Shown: positions 50,675 through 58,751 of the stretch, piece by piece
Layout: every line of letters starts with the position of its first letter
Numbering within the stretch: position 1 is the stretch's first letter
Source of the DNA: Porticoccaceae bacterium
GTDB lineage: Bacteria > Pseudomonadota > Gammaproteobacteria > Pseudomonadales > Porticoccaceae
Direction: 5' to 3'
Length of the DNA stretch: 64,000 bases
Assembly (NCBI GenBank): GCA_023228865.1
Contig: JALOAH010000001.1
Location: 62,001 to 126,000 of the forward strand
Notes under the pieces: model-generated
Database searches by the model: none
What the model was told of the DNA's origin: nothing
What the model saw: only the letters and a program-made list of their open reading frames with translations
Made by a program: the position numbers and the translations under genes

Positions 50675-51232
50675 CTACACCCCGGACTTCTCGGTGAGCG
50701 CTGATAAATACCGGTGCCAGTCAAAAGAGGTGCCCGGGTCGGTCTTTCGCTGCGGGGCAATCTCGCAATGGCCAACAATCCGTTCAAGGCTGATTGCCGG
50801 ATAATAGCCCATCAGCGCTCCCGTGACTTCCGTGAGGCGCTGATACTGAATATCGGTATAGGGGTCTATATCTGTACCCTCCAGCTCGATGCCGATGGAA
50901 AAATCATTGCACTTGTCGCGACCCGCAAAAGATGAAATACCCGCATGCCAGGCACGCTGATGAAATGAGGCAAACTGGGTGATCACCCCGCTGCGCTCTA
51001 TCAGCAGATGGGCAGACACCCGCGTGTCGGCAATGGTGGCAAAATAGCTGTGCTCGGCCACATCAAGGGAATTGGTAAAAAAATTCTGCACATGACCGCC
51101 GCCAAACTGTCCCGGCGGCAGGCTGATATTGTGAATCACCAAAACACTGACCACTTCCGCGGCAGGCCTGTCATCCACGTTGGGGGAAATTAAGCGTACA
51201 GCGCGTTCATACCAACCATTCGGGGTAATCAC
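50675..51232 (-). CDS. ampD: 1,6-anhydro-N-acetylmuramyl-L-alanine amidase AmpD
   Basis: AmpD is the cytosolic zinc amidase that cuts anhydromuropeptides brought in by AmpG. The 185-residue protein has the zinc ligands His in VIHNISLPPGQFGGG and His/Asp in GHCEIAPQRKTDPG. It also has the catalytic-domain stretch RAWHAGISSFAGRDKCNDFS in family order. The start codon is GTG and overlaps the stop of the DUF1631 gene (GTGA), so the two are translationally coupled. Confidence 0.96.
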   Translation of the reverse strand: MITPNGWYERAVRLISPNVDDRPAAEVVSVLVIHNISLPPGQFGGGHVQNFFTNSLDVAEHSYFATIADTRVSAHLLIERSGVITQFASFHQRAWHAGISSFAGRDKCNDFSIGIELEGTDIDPYTDIQYQRLTEVTGALMGYYPAISLERIVGHCEIAPQRKTDPGTSFDWHRYLSALTEKSGV

Positions 51233-53475
51233 TGCACAGCCCCCTGCTCCCGCTTCGCCGTGCCCTGGCTGTGAATTTCAGCGACCACCTGGGAAAAAGC
51301 CTCGTCAAAAAGATTGCCATTGTCGACAATAACCACATTGCCGGATTTTAATTTGCCAGCGAGTTGAGTGCGGCTCTCCTCGGCAACCTTTACCCCTTTG
51401 CGATTGGTAAACACATACTTGGCCGTTGGCCGAATAATACCCGCCAGTTTACAGCGCACGGGGGCGCTATTGCTCGTGGCCTGAAACTCAACCCAAACTC
51501 CCTGTTTCAGGGCATCCACAGCTTCGAGGGCGCGAATATCCACATCCTCCGCTGACGGCGGCGCTACGGCGGCCACACCTGGCAGGCGCAACACCAGCTG
51601 TTTGATGTCGACAAGGGCAAACGCGGGATTATGGGACGGCGTTTTAGCGGCAACAATCACCTCGCGCAAATAACCAGACAACAGGGTCAGCCAGCGGTTG
51701 AGCGCTGCCGGATCGAGACTGATGTGCTCAAGCTCCCCTTCAACACCGCTGAGCAGGGCATCGATCTCCGCCGAGGTCACGGGTTTTTCTCCGGAAATCA
51801 TCACCAGAACCCGCTTCAACTGTGTTACCAGTTCCCGCCAGCGGCCGCCGTCGACACCCTCGCGAAGCACATTGAGAAAAATCACCTTGCTCCAGGCGTC
51901 CTCACAAAACTGGCGAAAAAAACTCGGCACCGTTCTCCCTATCAACAGCGGGGCAAGCTGTTCATAGACAAACTGATGGGTGACGGCCACTTTGGCGGCG
52001 GCCTCTTCCTCCTCCAGCAACCGCCGTTCGCGAATTGCCAACTGCTTCTTGTCCTTTTCAACAAAATCAATAAATTCCGCAAGCAGTCTGGTCAACTCCT
52101 TGTTGCCAAGGTTGAGCTTGCCCAGTTTCGCCACCAGCTCATCGACAGCATTACGCAGGGGATCATTACTTGCGTCGGCACTGTCGACATAGGTGACTGA
52201 CACCTTAAACATCTCATTGATAAGGCGGCGGCCTGGGTGATTGATCCGATCCAGAAACTGGGGATCATTAAGCACCATAGCGGCAACCGGAATTTCGAGG
52301 CGAAGAACCAGAGACGACAGCTCTTCAGGAATCAATTTTTGCGTGGTTATTTTTTTAAAGGCTTGATCCAACACATGAATTACACTGCGGTCAACCGGAC
52401 TCACGCCATCGAACTGCTGGCCGCAACGGGTTAACAAGTCTGCGATCACCGCCTCCAGGCCCCGCTGATTGAGCTCATCAAGGGTATTCGGCGACAATCC
52501 CGAATCCACCATGTGACTGGCAAGTGCCTTCAGCGCATCAGCGGTTGCCACTGGCTCTGCCTGCTCGGCCGCCAATGGCGCAGTCGACGGCGGCAACGTG
52601 CCGGTTAAGCGCCTGTGAATATCCGCCAGCAACTGGCCATCCCTATAGGCGGCTCTGTTACCACCAGCTCGCGACACCCCCTGGTGAAGGGGCGGCTGAG
52701 CTTGTCTCTGGGCTGGGGTTGCGGGCGTTTCCTGTCGCGGTGCCTGCTCTCGCGGCGGTTTTACCACGGCGCCATCATCTGCGGATTTATTGACCGGGCG
52801 TTTTTGCTTTTCGAGGTCGGGACGAATGCCATAGCCTTTTAATAGTTCATTGCACTGGGCTACCCACTGGGGCCACAGGGTCACAAAATACTTTTCAAAA
52901 TGCTTTAAAATCAGCAACCTGGGTTCCATGTCGAGATGCAGCTGGCGCAGCTGCTCGGCAAAAGCCGCACAGAGAGTCTCCGGTACCAGGGGGTTCTCCT
53001 CATCCCTTACTGGCCGCCCCAACAAATACTCCAGGCGTTTATTGAAAAATTCCAGCTCAGAGCCCGAGGCCGACACCAACAGAGAAACAATGGTGTCGAG
53101 GGCAATCATTTCCTCAAGCACATGGTTTTCAAGGAGTTTAAAACCGTCATCGCCAACGCGCTGATGAGCGGTCAGCAGGGAAAGATCGTTATCGAGAAGG
53201 GCATTGAAGGTATTTAAATAGGTGTCAAGGGTTCGAGTAGCGACCACTTCCCGCTGATTGCGCAATGTGCGCATGGCATCAAAAAATGACCGCTGTTCGT
53301 TCATGTTTCTCGCGGCGTCGGCGCGGTCAAAAAGCGCTTCATCCGCCAGGGTAAAAAGGTCGGCAAAAGCCGCAGCAACAGCCTGTTCAAGAACAGACTT
53401 GAGGCTCTTTAAAACAGCCGCGAATCCTATGCCATTCGGGCGGGTTTCGTCGTGGGGACGCTTTCTCTCCGACAT
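51229..53475 (-). CDS. DUF1631 family protein
   Basis: A 748-residue protein of the DUF1631 family, the same kind as the uncharacterised gene between ampD and nadC in P. aeruginosa. It is mostly alpha-helical. A Pro/Gln/Arg/Ala-rich disordered linker lies at about residues 230-285, and two large helical regions flank it. The C-terminal 90 residues (GVWVEFQATSNSAPVRCKLA, then YVFTNRKGVKV) look like a small beta domain. No catalytic motif or membrane helix was seen. Function is unknown; position and coupling suggest an envelope or surface-related role, which is inference. Confidence 0.85.
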   Translation of the reverse strand: MSERKRPHDETRPNGIGFAAVLKSLKSVLEQAVAAAFADLFTLADEALFDRADAARNMNEQRSFFDAMRTLRNQREVVATRTLDTYLNTFNALLDNDLSLLTAHQRVGDDGFKLLENHVLEEMIALDTIVSLLVSASGSELEFFNKRLEYLLGRPVRDEENPLVPETLCAAFAEQLRQLHLDMEPRLLILKHFEKYFVTLWPQWVAQCNELLKGYGIRPDLEKQKRPVNKSADDGAVVKPPREQAPRQETPATPAQRQAQPPLHQGVSRAGGNRAAYRDGQLLADIHRRLTGTLPPSTAPLAAEQAEPVATADALKALASHMVDSGLSPNTLDELNQRGLEAVIADLLTRCGQQFDGVSPVDRSVIHVLDQAFKKITTQKLIPEELSSLVLRLEIPVAAMVLNDPQFLDRINHPGRRLINEMFKVSVTYVDSADASNDPLRNAVDELVAKLGKLNLGNKELTRLLAEFIDFVEKDKKQLAIRERRLLEEEEAAAKVAVTHQFVYEQLAPLLIGRTVPSFFRQFCEDAWSKVIFLNVLREGVDGGRWRELVTQLKRVLVMISGEKPVTSAEIDALLSGVEGELEHISLDPAALNRWLTLLSGYLREVIVAAKTPSHNPAFALVDIKQLVLRLPGVAAVAPPSAEDVDIRALEAVDALKQGVWVEFQATSNSAPVRCKLAGIIRPTAKYVFTNRKGVKVAEESRTQLAGKLKSGNVVIVDNGNLFDEAFSQVVAEIHSQGTAKREQGAVQ

Positions 53476-53782
53476 AATAGTGGCAATAATGCCCCTTTAA
53501 TACTCAACCTGCTGCTTAACATCCCCTCAACTCCGAGCACAGAAAAGCCGGGCACAACGAAGACAAGGAACCGAAACCTACTATTGCCATGAAATTTAAC
53601 ACCTGCAATAAGTCTTCCATAAGTACAAAAACGTGGAATTCACAGACTTCATTCCGATCCCTGGCGCCTCACCATGCCCCTGGGCGTCACCGCCGAGACA
53701 ACATAAGAGCAATTAGACAGGATTCTTATTATAAATCAGCACGATGTCAAACTTTTCTATCATTCTACAAAAATCCAAACCT

Positions 53783-53874
53783 GTGGGAGCCAGCCTGCTG
53801 GCGATAGGTTCAAAGTCCGTACCCTCGGCTGCAGGCAACCTCCTACAAAAACTCGGCGCCAGGCGCTTGCAGCT
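53783..53874. repeat. REP-like and family-B repeats downstream of nadC
   Basis: The 413-base gap 53476-53888 is AT-rich at its start with no recognised gene. It ends with GTGGGAGCCAGCCTGCTGGC (from 53783), CGGCTGCAGGCAACCTCCTA (53826-53845) and the family-B copy ACTCGGCGCCAGGCGCTTGC (from 53851). The last lies just beyond the nadC stop. Confidence 0.8.
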
Positions 53875-53888
53875 TGCCCCTTTCCCGC

Positions 53889-54728
53889 CTATCCGCAAAA
53901 CCTCATGGAAAAATCAATGGCTCGACAATGCTTGGTCAAGCTTCCTGAAGAGAGAAAATCAACCCCCGCAATAGCCACCCGCGCCAGCGAATGCTCGTCC
54001 AAATTACCGGATATTTCAATCTTCACACCCGGCGCTTTCTCCGCCACAGCCTGCCTGACAAGCTCGGGGGAAAAATTATCGAGCATAATAATGTCGGCTT
54101 TTGCCGCTATCGCCTGGCGATATTCATCCAGGGTTTCCACCTCAACCTCCACGGGTTTGTCGGGGGCAATACGGCGAGCGGCGGCAATGGCCTCGCCAAT
54201 ACCGCCACAGGCGGCAATGTGGTTTTCCTTAATCAAAAAAGCGTCGTACAACCCCAAACGGTGATTATGGCAGCCGCCCACCACAGTGGCATACTTCTGC
54301 GCCAAGCGCAGGCCGGGAATGGTTTTGCGGGTGTCGAGAATTTTAATGCCCGTGCCCTCCACCAATTTGGCATACTGGCGGGCAATGGTTGCCGTGCCAG
54401 AGAGGGTTTGCAAAAAGTTAAGCGCCGTGCGCTCGCCGGTTAACAGCGACCGGGCTGAACCCGAAAGGCGGCAAACCAGCTGATCAGGAGCGATATCCGT
54501 CCCCTCTTTAGCCTCCCACACCACGCTGACATCAGCATCCAGTTGGCGAAACACCTCATCAAACCAGGGTTGGCCACAGAGAACGGCGTTTTCACGGCAA
54601 ATTACCCTTGCCTCGGCGCTGGCCTGTTCAGGAATCAGCATGGCGGTGATGTCGCCGCTGCCTATGTCTTCTGCAAGGGCAAGAGTAATGATTTTCTGGA
54701 TATAATCTTCGGGAAGAATAACAGGCAT
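53889..54728 (-). CDS. nadC: nicotinate-nucleotide pyrophosphorylase (carboxylating)
   Basis: NadC makes nicotinate mononucleotide from quinolinate and PRPP in NAD synthesis. The 279-residue product (start [11 protein letters not shown] at 54728) has [66 protein letters not shown] and the C-terminal [11 protein letters not shown], all family blocks. It is complete. Its start region is not shared with the cassette downstream in coordinates, which lies upstream in its own transcription direction. Confidence 0.97.
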   Translation of the reverse strand: MPVILPEDYIQKIITLALAEDIGSGDITAMLIPEQASAEARVICRENAVLCGQPWFDEVFRQLDADVSVVWEAKEGTDIAPDQLVCRLSGSARSLLTGERTALNFLQTLSGTATIARQYAKLVEGTGIKILDTRKTIPGLRLAQKYATVVGGCHNHRLGLYDAFLIKENHIAACGGIGEAIAAARRIAPDKPVEVEVETLDEYRQAIAAKADIIMLDNFSPELVRQAVAEKAPGVKIEISGNLDEHSLARVAIAGVDFLSSGSLTKHCRAIDFSMRFCG

Positions 54729-54864
54729 GTGCTTAGGTGCTCCGATAAAAACCGTGGGATTATAGCATTTTCGTTTTTTCCGATCGCACAAGAATAACTA
54801 ACTGATGAACTAGCCAATCTATCAATAAAACTAGCGCCTTTTAAAATCGCACAACCTCAAAGAC

Positions 54865-55680
54865 CTATTCAGTAAACTCGTGCACCTTACGAGCCTCAAT
54901 AACGGCCAAATACATCAATATGCATGTCAATGAATATGTATGTACAGGTAACAGCAAAAAGAACGCCGCGTGCATGGCAATACCAAAAGGAATCAACAGC
55001 GACTGAAACCGCTTGAAAAACAAACCAAATGCGAGAACATACTCAAGGACAAGAACCACCAGCGCCAGGCCGCGCATCAGTGGGTTGAACCACCAGGGCT
55101 CAACGAACGTGGAGCCAAAATAAAAGAGCACCGCGTAATACTCCATCCTCACACCAGAAACCCAGAGCGGATAACTTTTATCAAAAGCTGCCCAAAAATA
55201 CAAAACGCAAAGCTGGAGCATAATCAGGCGCAATCCCCATAAATTGCCATACTCAGGCGGCATAGGGGATTGAGAGAGGGCGGACTCCCTCACCAGAAGC
55301 TTTCGATCTACTGAGTATGATTTTCCTGCAGGCGTGAGGGCAGACAAAAACGACATCCAAGCCAGTAGATAAGTATGGTGATGGTTCCAGCCACTTACAC
55401 CCAAACCATAACTAAAATGGAAGTACATCAGAAATAATGTTGCAGAAACCCACAATGTGGAAATTCTCGTTTTATAACCAACCAGCATCAAAGTGGTGGA
55501 AAGAAAAAAACTGACGGACAATAAGAAGTAATTGAGACTGAGATGCTGAAAAAACGACAACTCCCCTGCCCAGCGCGCCCAGATAAGGAACACAAGGCCA
55601 ATGCGAATGATTGCGCTCGATCTTGTGGAACCGCTGTAATCAAAGCACCAGGCATTAACTCTGGCTAGATAAGAGGACAT
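54865..55680 (-). CDS. HTTM-domain multipass membrane protein
   Basis: The 271-residue protein has seven or eight hydrophobic segments and the layout of HTTM proteins, the membrane domain shared with vitamin K-dependent gamma-carboxylase. Family-like features are SSAIIRIGLVFLIWARWAGE near the N-terminus, WNHHHTYLLAWMSFLSALTP in the middle, LRLIMLQLCVLYFWAAFDK and the closing amphipathic helices. A full carboxylase site cannot be claimed. The start at 55680 has GAGG nine bases upstream; a TTG at 55689 is in frame. It is the last gene of a four-gene run and lies 11 bases from the previous stop. Whether it modifies a protein or a lipid is not known. Confidence 0.82.
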   Translation of the reverse strand: MSSYLARVNAWCFDYSGSTRSSAIIRIGLVFLIWARWAGELSFFQHLSLNYFLLSVSFFLSTTLMLVGYKTRISTLWVSATLFLMYFHFSYGLGVSGWNHHHTYLLAWMSFLSALTPAGKSYSVDRKLLVRESALSQSPMPPEYGNLWGLRLIMLQLCVLYFWAAFDKSYPLWVSGVRMEYYAVLFYFGSTFVEPWWFNPLMRGLALVVLVLEYVLAFGLFFKRFQSLLIPFGIAMHAAFFLLLPVHTYSLTCILMYLAVIEARKVHEFTE

Positions 55681-55691
55681 ATTCAGCAACC

Positions 55692-56102
55692 TCAGCAGAT
55701 AATAGTTTGACGATCGGCCACCAACGTCCAGCCACCAATGAGTGTCGCTCTATGAGCTGTGATTTGAAGGAGCTGATTGGGATAAATCACACAAAGTTCC
55801 TCCATAAGCCGGTCGAGGCCATCCTGATGACTGATGCTCAACGGCTTGTCAGCTGGGATCATTCTGTACGCTTTAACTACAGCATCAATTTCAAGGTTGT
55901 GCCATTGGCCATCGCCGCTTTTTTTTACGTTGATTTTATGCACACCAAGACCGATTTGGCTGAACATAGTCCATTGTCGAAACAAGATATTATTTACATC
56001 AAGCACCTGCCTCAGGAACGGGCCTATCAAAATAAAGCAGGCTACAACGATAAAGATAAAATAACGCAACTGACCAAGTTGATTAGTCATTAAGGTTCTC
56101 AT
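55692..56102 (-). CDS. unrecognised small membrane protein with periplasmic domain
   Basis: I do not recognise this 136-residue product. It has one membrane helix (about residues 14-32, YFIFIVVACFILIGPFLRQV) and then a predicted soluble part. That part starts FRQWTMFSQIGLGVHKI, continues as a beta-rich stretch and ends near a lone cysteine. The WTMFS patch resembles a segment common beside HTTM proteins, but that is weak. It overlaps the DCC gene by 20 bases and precedes the HTTM gene by 11, so it is almost surely a partner in the same process. A second in-frame ATG at 56090 is an alternative start. Confidence 0.7.
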   Translation of the reverse strand: MRTLMTNQLGQLRYFIFIVVACFILIGPFLRQVLDVNNILFRQWTMFSQIGLGVHKINVKKSGDGQWHNLEIDAVVKAYRMIPADKPLSISHQDGLDRLMEELCVIYPNQLLQITAHRATLIGGWTLVADRQTIIC

Positions 56103-56538
56103 CCTCTATAAATTTTTGTTTTAATTGTTCACTGGGAAGCAAACAATAGTCTTTTTTTCCAAACCAGCGATATCGTCTCCTGCCGATGAAATCATAGACC
56201 TTATCTGTCAGCACTGCGGGTAACCATAGAAAATATTGCAAAAGATTGAATGGAAATGCCATCTTCGCCAATAAGATTCTCCATGCGCCGCTCTTGCTGT
56301 ATAAGCGGTTCCCCTCAACAACAAAAAAGGAATTTAACCTCTCGTTTTCGGGTATTTTGTAATAATTGAGTACGCTTACTCCAAAGGCTGACTGTATTGA
56401 AGCGAAACGGCATTGGTCTAACCTGTCGTGCTTAATGAGGAAAATGACTGAGCTCTCGCATAAATTGCAGACGCCATCAAAAAGCACCAGGGTTTTTTCA
56501 CTGGAATACATACAAAAAACCGTCGTCTCCACTGACAT
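56083..56538 (-). CDS. DCC-family (DUF393) thioredoxin-like protein
   Basis: The 151-residue product has the hallmark DGVCNLCESSVIFLIKHD near the N-terminus, the CxxC dithiol of the DCC family, followed by the family's FASIQSAFG and SKSGAWRILLA regions and RRRYRWFGKKDYC near the end. DCC proteins are predicted thiol-disulfide oxidoreductases and often neighbour or fuse to HTTM domains. The start at 56538 overlaps the propeller gene by 41 bases; an ATG at 56511 is possible, but GAGGG is better placed for the first. No signal peptide is seen, so the dithiol is probably cytoplasmic. Confidence 0.88.
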   Translation of the reverse strand: MSVETTVFCMYSSEKTLVLFDGVCNLCESSVIFLIKHDRLDQCRFASIQSAFGVSVLNYYKIPENERLNSFFVVEGNRLYSKSGAWRILLAKMAFPFNLLQYFLWLPAVLTDKVYDFIGRRRYRWFGKKDYCLLPSEQLKQKFIEDENLND

Positions 56539-57643
56539 AGACGCGACCCTCGTGAATCAGAGGCACACTGGTCACCTTGGCCTGGGTCTGATAACTAAAC
56601 AATTCAACACCATCCTGAGCGCGTAACCAATAAATACGGCCATCTGCAGAACCAACAATGACAACCGACTCTCCGGTCGCTAATGAAGCAATAGTTCCCG
56701 AACTTAAAATTTTTCCCCCAGTGTTAAATCGCCAAATCTCCATACCTGTACGAGCATCCAAGCCGAAAAAACTGCCGTTATGAGAACCGACAAATAGCAA
56801 ACCCAACTTTTCATCAATCGACGGACTACTCATGGTCATTGCCCCTGTATTGAAGCGCCAACAGAGCTTTCCACTACCCTGATCGAGGGCGTAGACATGA
56901 TGATCCCAGGATGTAAAATAGACGTTTTTCTCAAACAGGGCTGCGGTGGACTTGATGTCTCCCTGACTGTCGAATCGCCATATCAACTCACCGGTTACTC
57001 CATCCAAAGCTACAAAGCGATCACTGTTCGCGCCCAGAAAAATACGGCCTGATTCAGTATTAATGGTGGGCGTGGCGTGGGTATGCCCGCCCAGAAAATA
57101 CCTGGGCATACAGTCCCACTTCGTTTCTCCCGGCTGCACACAGGCGACGTACCCGTTGGGCGCCGAGGTCTCAACCCCAACATAAACCTTTTTGTTCCAA
57201 ATCACTGGCGAAGCGCCGATAAAGTCACCCAGCTTGTACTGTTCTGCAAGTTCGCCCGTCAGTTTGTCAAGTTGGTATAACCATCCGTCGTAAGCACCAA
57301 TATAAACAAAGCGCCCATCAACCGCCGCAGTGCCATGAATGCCAAAAGCCGCCTGCGGCCTCACAGCGAAACTCCACAGGGTAGTACCACTGTTGGCATC
57401 AATGGCATAAATATGGCCAGTATCAACCCCCACATAGAGGACGCCCTGGTCAATAACAGGGGAAGACTTGGCTGCCGTATGAATACCCACATTCAGCAAC
57501 CCTTTTTTATAGTAAAGTGAAGGGGTGGAGCTGACGACCTCTTCGGGGTAGTGGCCAGTATGGGTCAATGGGTAACGGTAAAATGTATTGGCTTCAGTTA
57601 TTAGTGAACAGGCCAGCCAAAAGGCAGCAAAAACAAATCTCAT
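56498..57643 (-). CDS. exported PQQ-like beta-propeller protein
   Basis: The 381-residue protein has a signal peptide (about residues 1-18, MRFVFAAFWLACSLITEA), with a cysteine preceded by WLA that is a poor lipobox. Seven blade-like repeats follow, each with a pattern such as YVGVDTGHIYAIDANSGTTLW, and the last is YVSGDDGFLYVFQ. This is the quinoprotein/BamB-like propeller fold. No catalytic Ca-PQQ residues are evident, so it may be a scaffold or binding protein. Two cysteines (YVACVQPG and KWDCMPR) lie close together and may form a disulfide. It is the first gene of the four-gene run, with only 54 bases to the terminator behind pilA. Confidence 0.87.
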   Translation of the reverse strand: MRFVFAAFWLACSLITEANTFYRYPLTHTGHYPEEVVSSTPSLYYKKGLLNVGIHTAAKSSPVIDQGVLYVGVDTGHIYAIDANSGTTLWSFAVRPQAAFGIHGTAAVDGRFVYIGAYDGWLYQLDKLTGELAEQYKLGDFIGASPVIWNKKVYVGVETSAPNGYVACVQPGETKWDCMPRYFLGGHTHATPTINTESGRIFLGANSDRFVALDGVTGELIWRFDSQGDIKSTAALFEKNVYFTSWDHHVYALDQGSGKLCWRFNTGAMTMSSPSIDEKLGLLFVGSHNGSFFGLDARTGMEIWRFNTGGKILSSGTIASLATGESVVIVGSADGRIYWLRAQDGVELFSYQTQAKVTSVPLIHEGRVYVSGDDGFLYVFQ

Positions 57644-57696
57644 CGTGTTTCCTGATTCATGGTGGTCAATATTAAAACTTAAAACACAGCTAATGG

Positions 57697-57738
57697 CACA
57701 TAAAAAAACCCCGGATAAACCGGGGCTTTTTTTATGTG
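57697..57738. terminator. terminator after pilA
   Basis: GCACATAAAAAAACCCCGG and CCGGGGCTTTTTTTATGTGC form a long stem around ATAAA, with A and T runs outside. It ends the pilA transcript and also insulates the propeller cassette from it. Confidence 0.93.
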
Positions 57739-57780
57739 CTAATACGCTATTGGCAGCTTCCGACTAGAGCCGGGCAAGGA

Positions 57781-58236
57781 TTAATCACCGCCACCACCGC
57801 CACCAGTAGCTGGACCCTGACAGGAGCCAGGGCGAAACTGGGCTGGTATCGTACCCTCACAAACCCATACGGTTATAACACCATCGGCTTCGACAATCGT
57901 GGGCGTTAGGGTGATAGTTTGACCATCAACCTCACCGTTGCCAGTATTTGTAGCCGTGGCGGTAATCACGCCATCAGTCCCATTGACTACACTGCTAACA
58001 TATTGGGTAGCGTTGTCTTCCACGATGTTTGCAGGAATTGTATTGGTATTTGTCGCCGCCACGTACTCAGCTATCGCTGTTCTACCTGCCGACGCGGCAA
58101 GAATAACCTCAGACACTTTTGCACGGGTGGTATAGTTGTTGTATGCGGGCAGTGCAATGGCCGCCAGAATACCAATGATTGCCACTACAATCATCAGCTC
58201 GATAAGGGTAAAACCCGATTGTTTTTTCATATCCAT
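57781..58236 (-). CDS. pilA: type IV major pilin
   Basis: The start at 58236 (MDMKKQSG) has GGAG six bases upstream. The prepilin leader ends at Gly, and the mature pilin begins [20 protein letters not shown] with the conserved Glu5. The cut is made by PilD, encoded at 61706. The rest is a variable beta region, with two cysteines near the C-terminus ([15 protein letters not shown]) that close the D-loop. The protein ends in an unusual stretch [10 protein letters not shown] after the disulfide loop. The 151 residues include an eight-residue leader. Confidence 0.96.
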   Translation of the reverse strand: MDMKKQSGFTLIELMIVVAIIGILAAIALPAYNNYTTRAKVSEVILAASAGRTAIAEYVAATNTNTIPANIVEDNATQYVSSVVNGTDGVITATATNTGNGEVDGQTITLTPTIVEADGVITVWVCEGTIPAQFRPGSCQGPATGGGGGGD

Positions 58237-58275
58237 GTGTTTCTCCAAAGTTAATTAATAACGCTTAAAATTGAC

Positions 58276-58291
58276 TGCATGAGTTATGCCA
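58276..58291 (-). promoter_or_regulatory. sigma-54 promoter of pilA
   Basis: The minus strand reads TGGCATAACTCATGCA, with the GG and GC dinucleotides exactly ten bases apart as required for RpoN. It lies about 40 bases ahead of the pilA ATG, giving a leader of roughly 28 bases. RpoN control of pilA is established in Pseudomonas. Confidence 0.8.
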
Positions 58292-58347
58292 AAAAAAACA
58301 GCAATAAAATCAATTTTCTAGAAAATACAAAAACTCCACACTGGCCG

Positions 58348-58377
58348 GACAGCGACAGAACAGGTGGCATACTGACA
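58348..58377 (-). promoter_or_regulatory. candidate PilR binding cluster
   Basis: Three TGTC motifs on the minus strand (GACA at 58348-58351, 58354-58357 and 58374-58377) lie 57-86 bases upstream of the -24 element. PilR of P. aeruginosa binds repeats with a TGTC core, so this is a plausible enhancer; the match is short. Confidence 0.45.
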
Positions 58378-58550
58378 AAATTTGTCACCGATGTCTGAAG
58401 TATTATGCGCCAGCCAGCGGCGAATCTTTTGAGCAATCACTTTTTTATAGCAATCAATCTGTTATAGGATAGCATTGTTGCCGTTTATTACTATCCCAAA
58501 ATACTATAGCGGTAAAATTACCAGCAAGACGCGCAGTGGTGGCAATGCTA

Positions 58551-58661
58551 TCGCCGAAGTGCCCGGCTCCTTGAATGATGTTGCGGTTTTTGTAGGAGCC
58601 AGCCCTGCTGGCGATAAGCGCGGGGTTGATTGGGCATTTCGCCTGCAGGGCAGGCTCCTAC
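58551..58661. repeat. REP-like repeats between pilA and pilB
   Basis: The 515-base gap 58237-58751 holds the pilA promoter and enhancer and this repeat block: ATCGCCGAAGTGCCCGGCTC (from 58551), GTAGGAGCCAGCCCTGCTGG (from 58592) and TTTCGCCTGCAGGGCAGGCT (from 58637). pilA and pilB are divergent here. No other gene is seen. Confidence 0.85.
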
Positions 58662-58751
58662 GGGTTGGGTGTTTGGCTGGCGTCGAATGCTTGGTCGGGG
58701 CAATTGCACATTGGGCTATGGAACAAATTTTATCTTTAAGGGGTTGAGCCT

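Noticed and set aside
53476..53782. Small gene in the AT-rich gap upstream of the DUF1631 start
   Set aside because: Short open frames here have no ribosome site, no family features and partly overlap repeats.
54865..57643. Calling the cassette a known toxin, defence or quinoprotein dehydrogenase system
   Set aside because: No nuclease, protease or NTPase domain is present, and the propeller lacks evident PQQ-calcium catalytic residues. The parts support only a membrane/redox theme.
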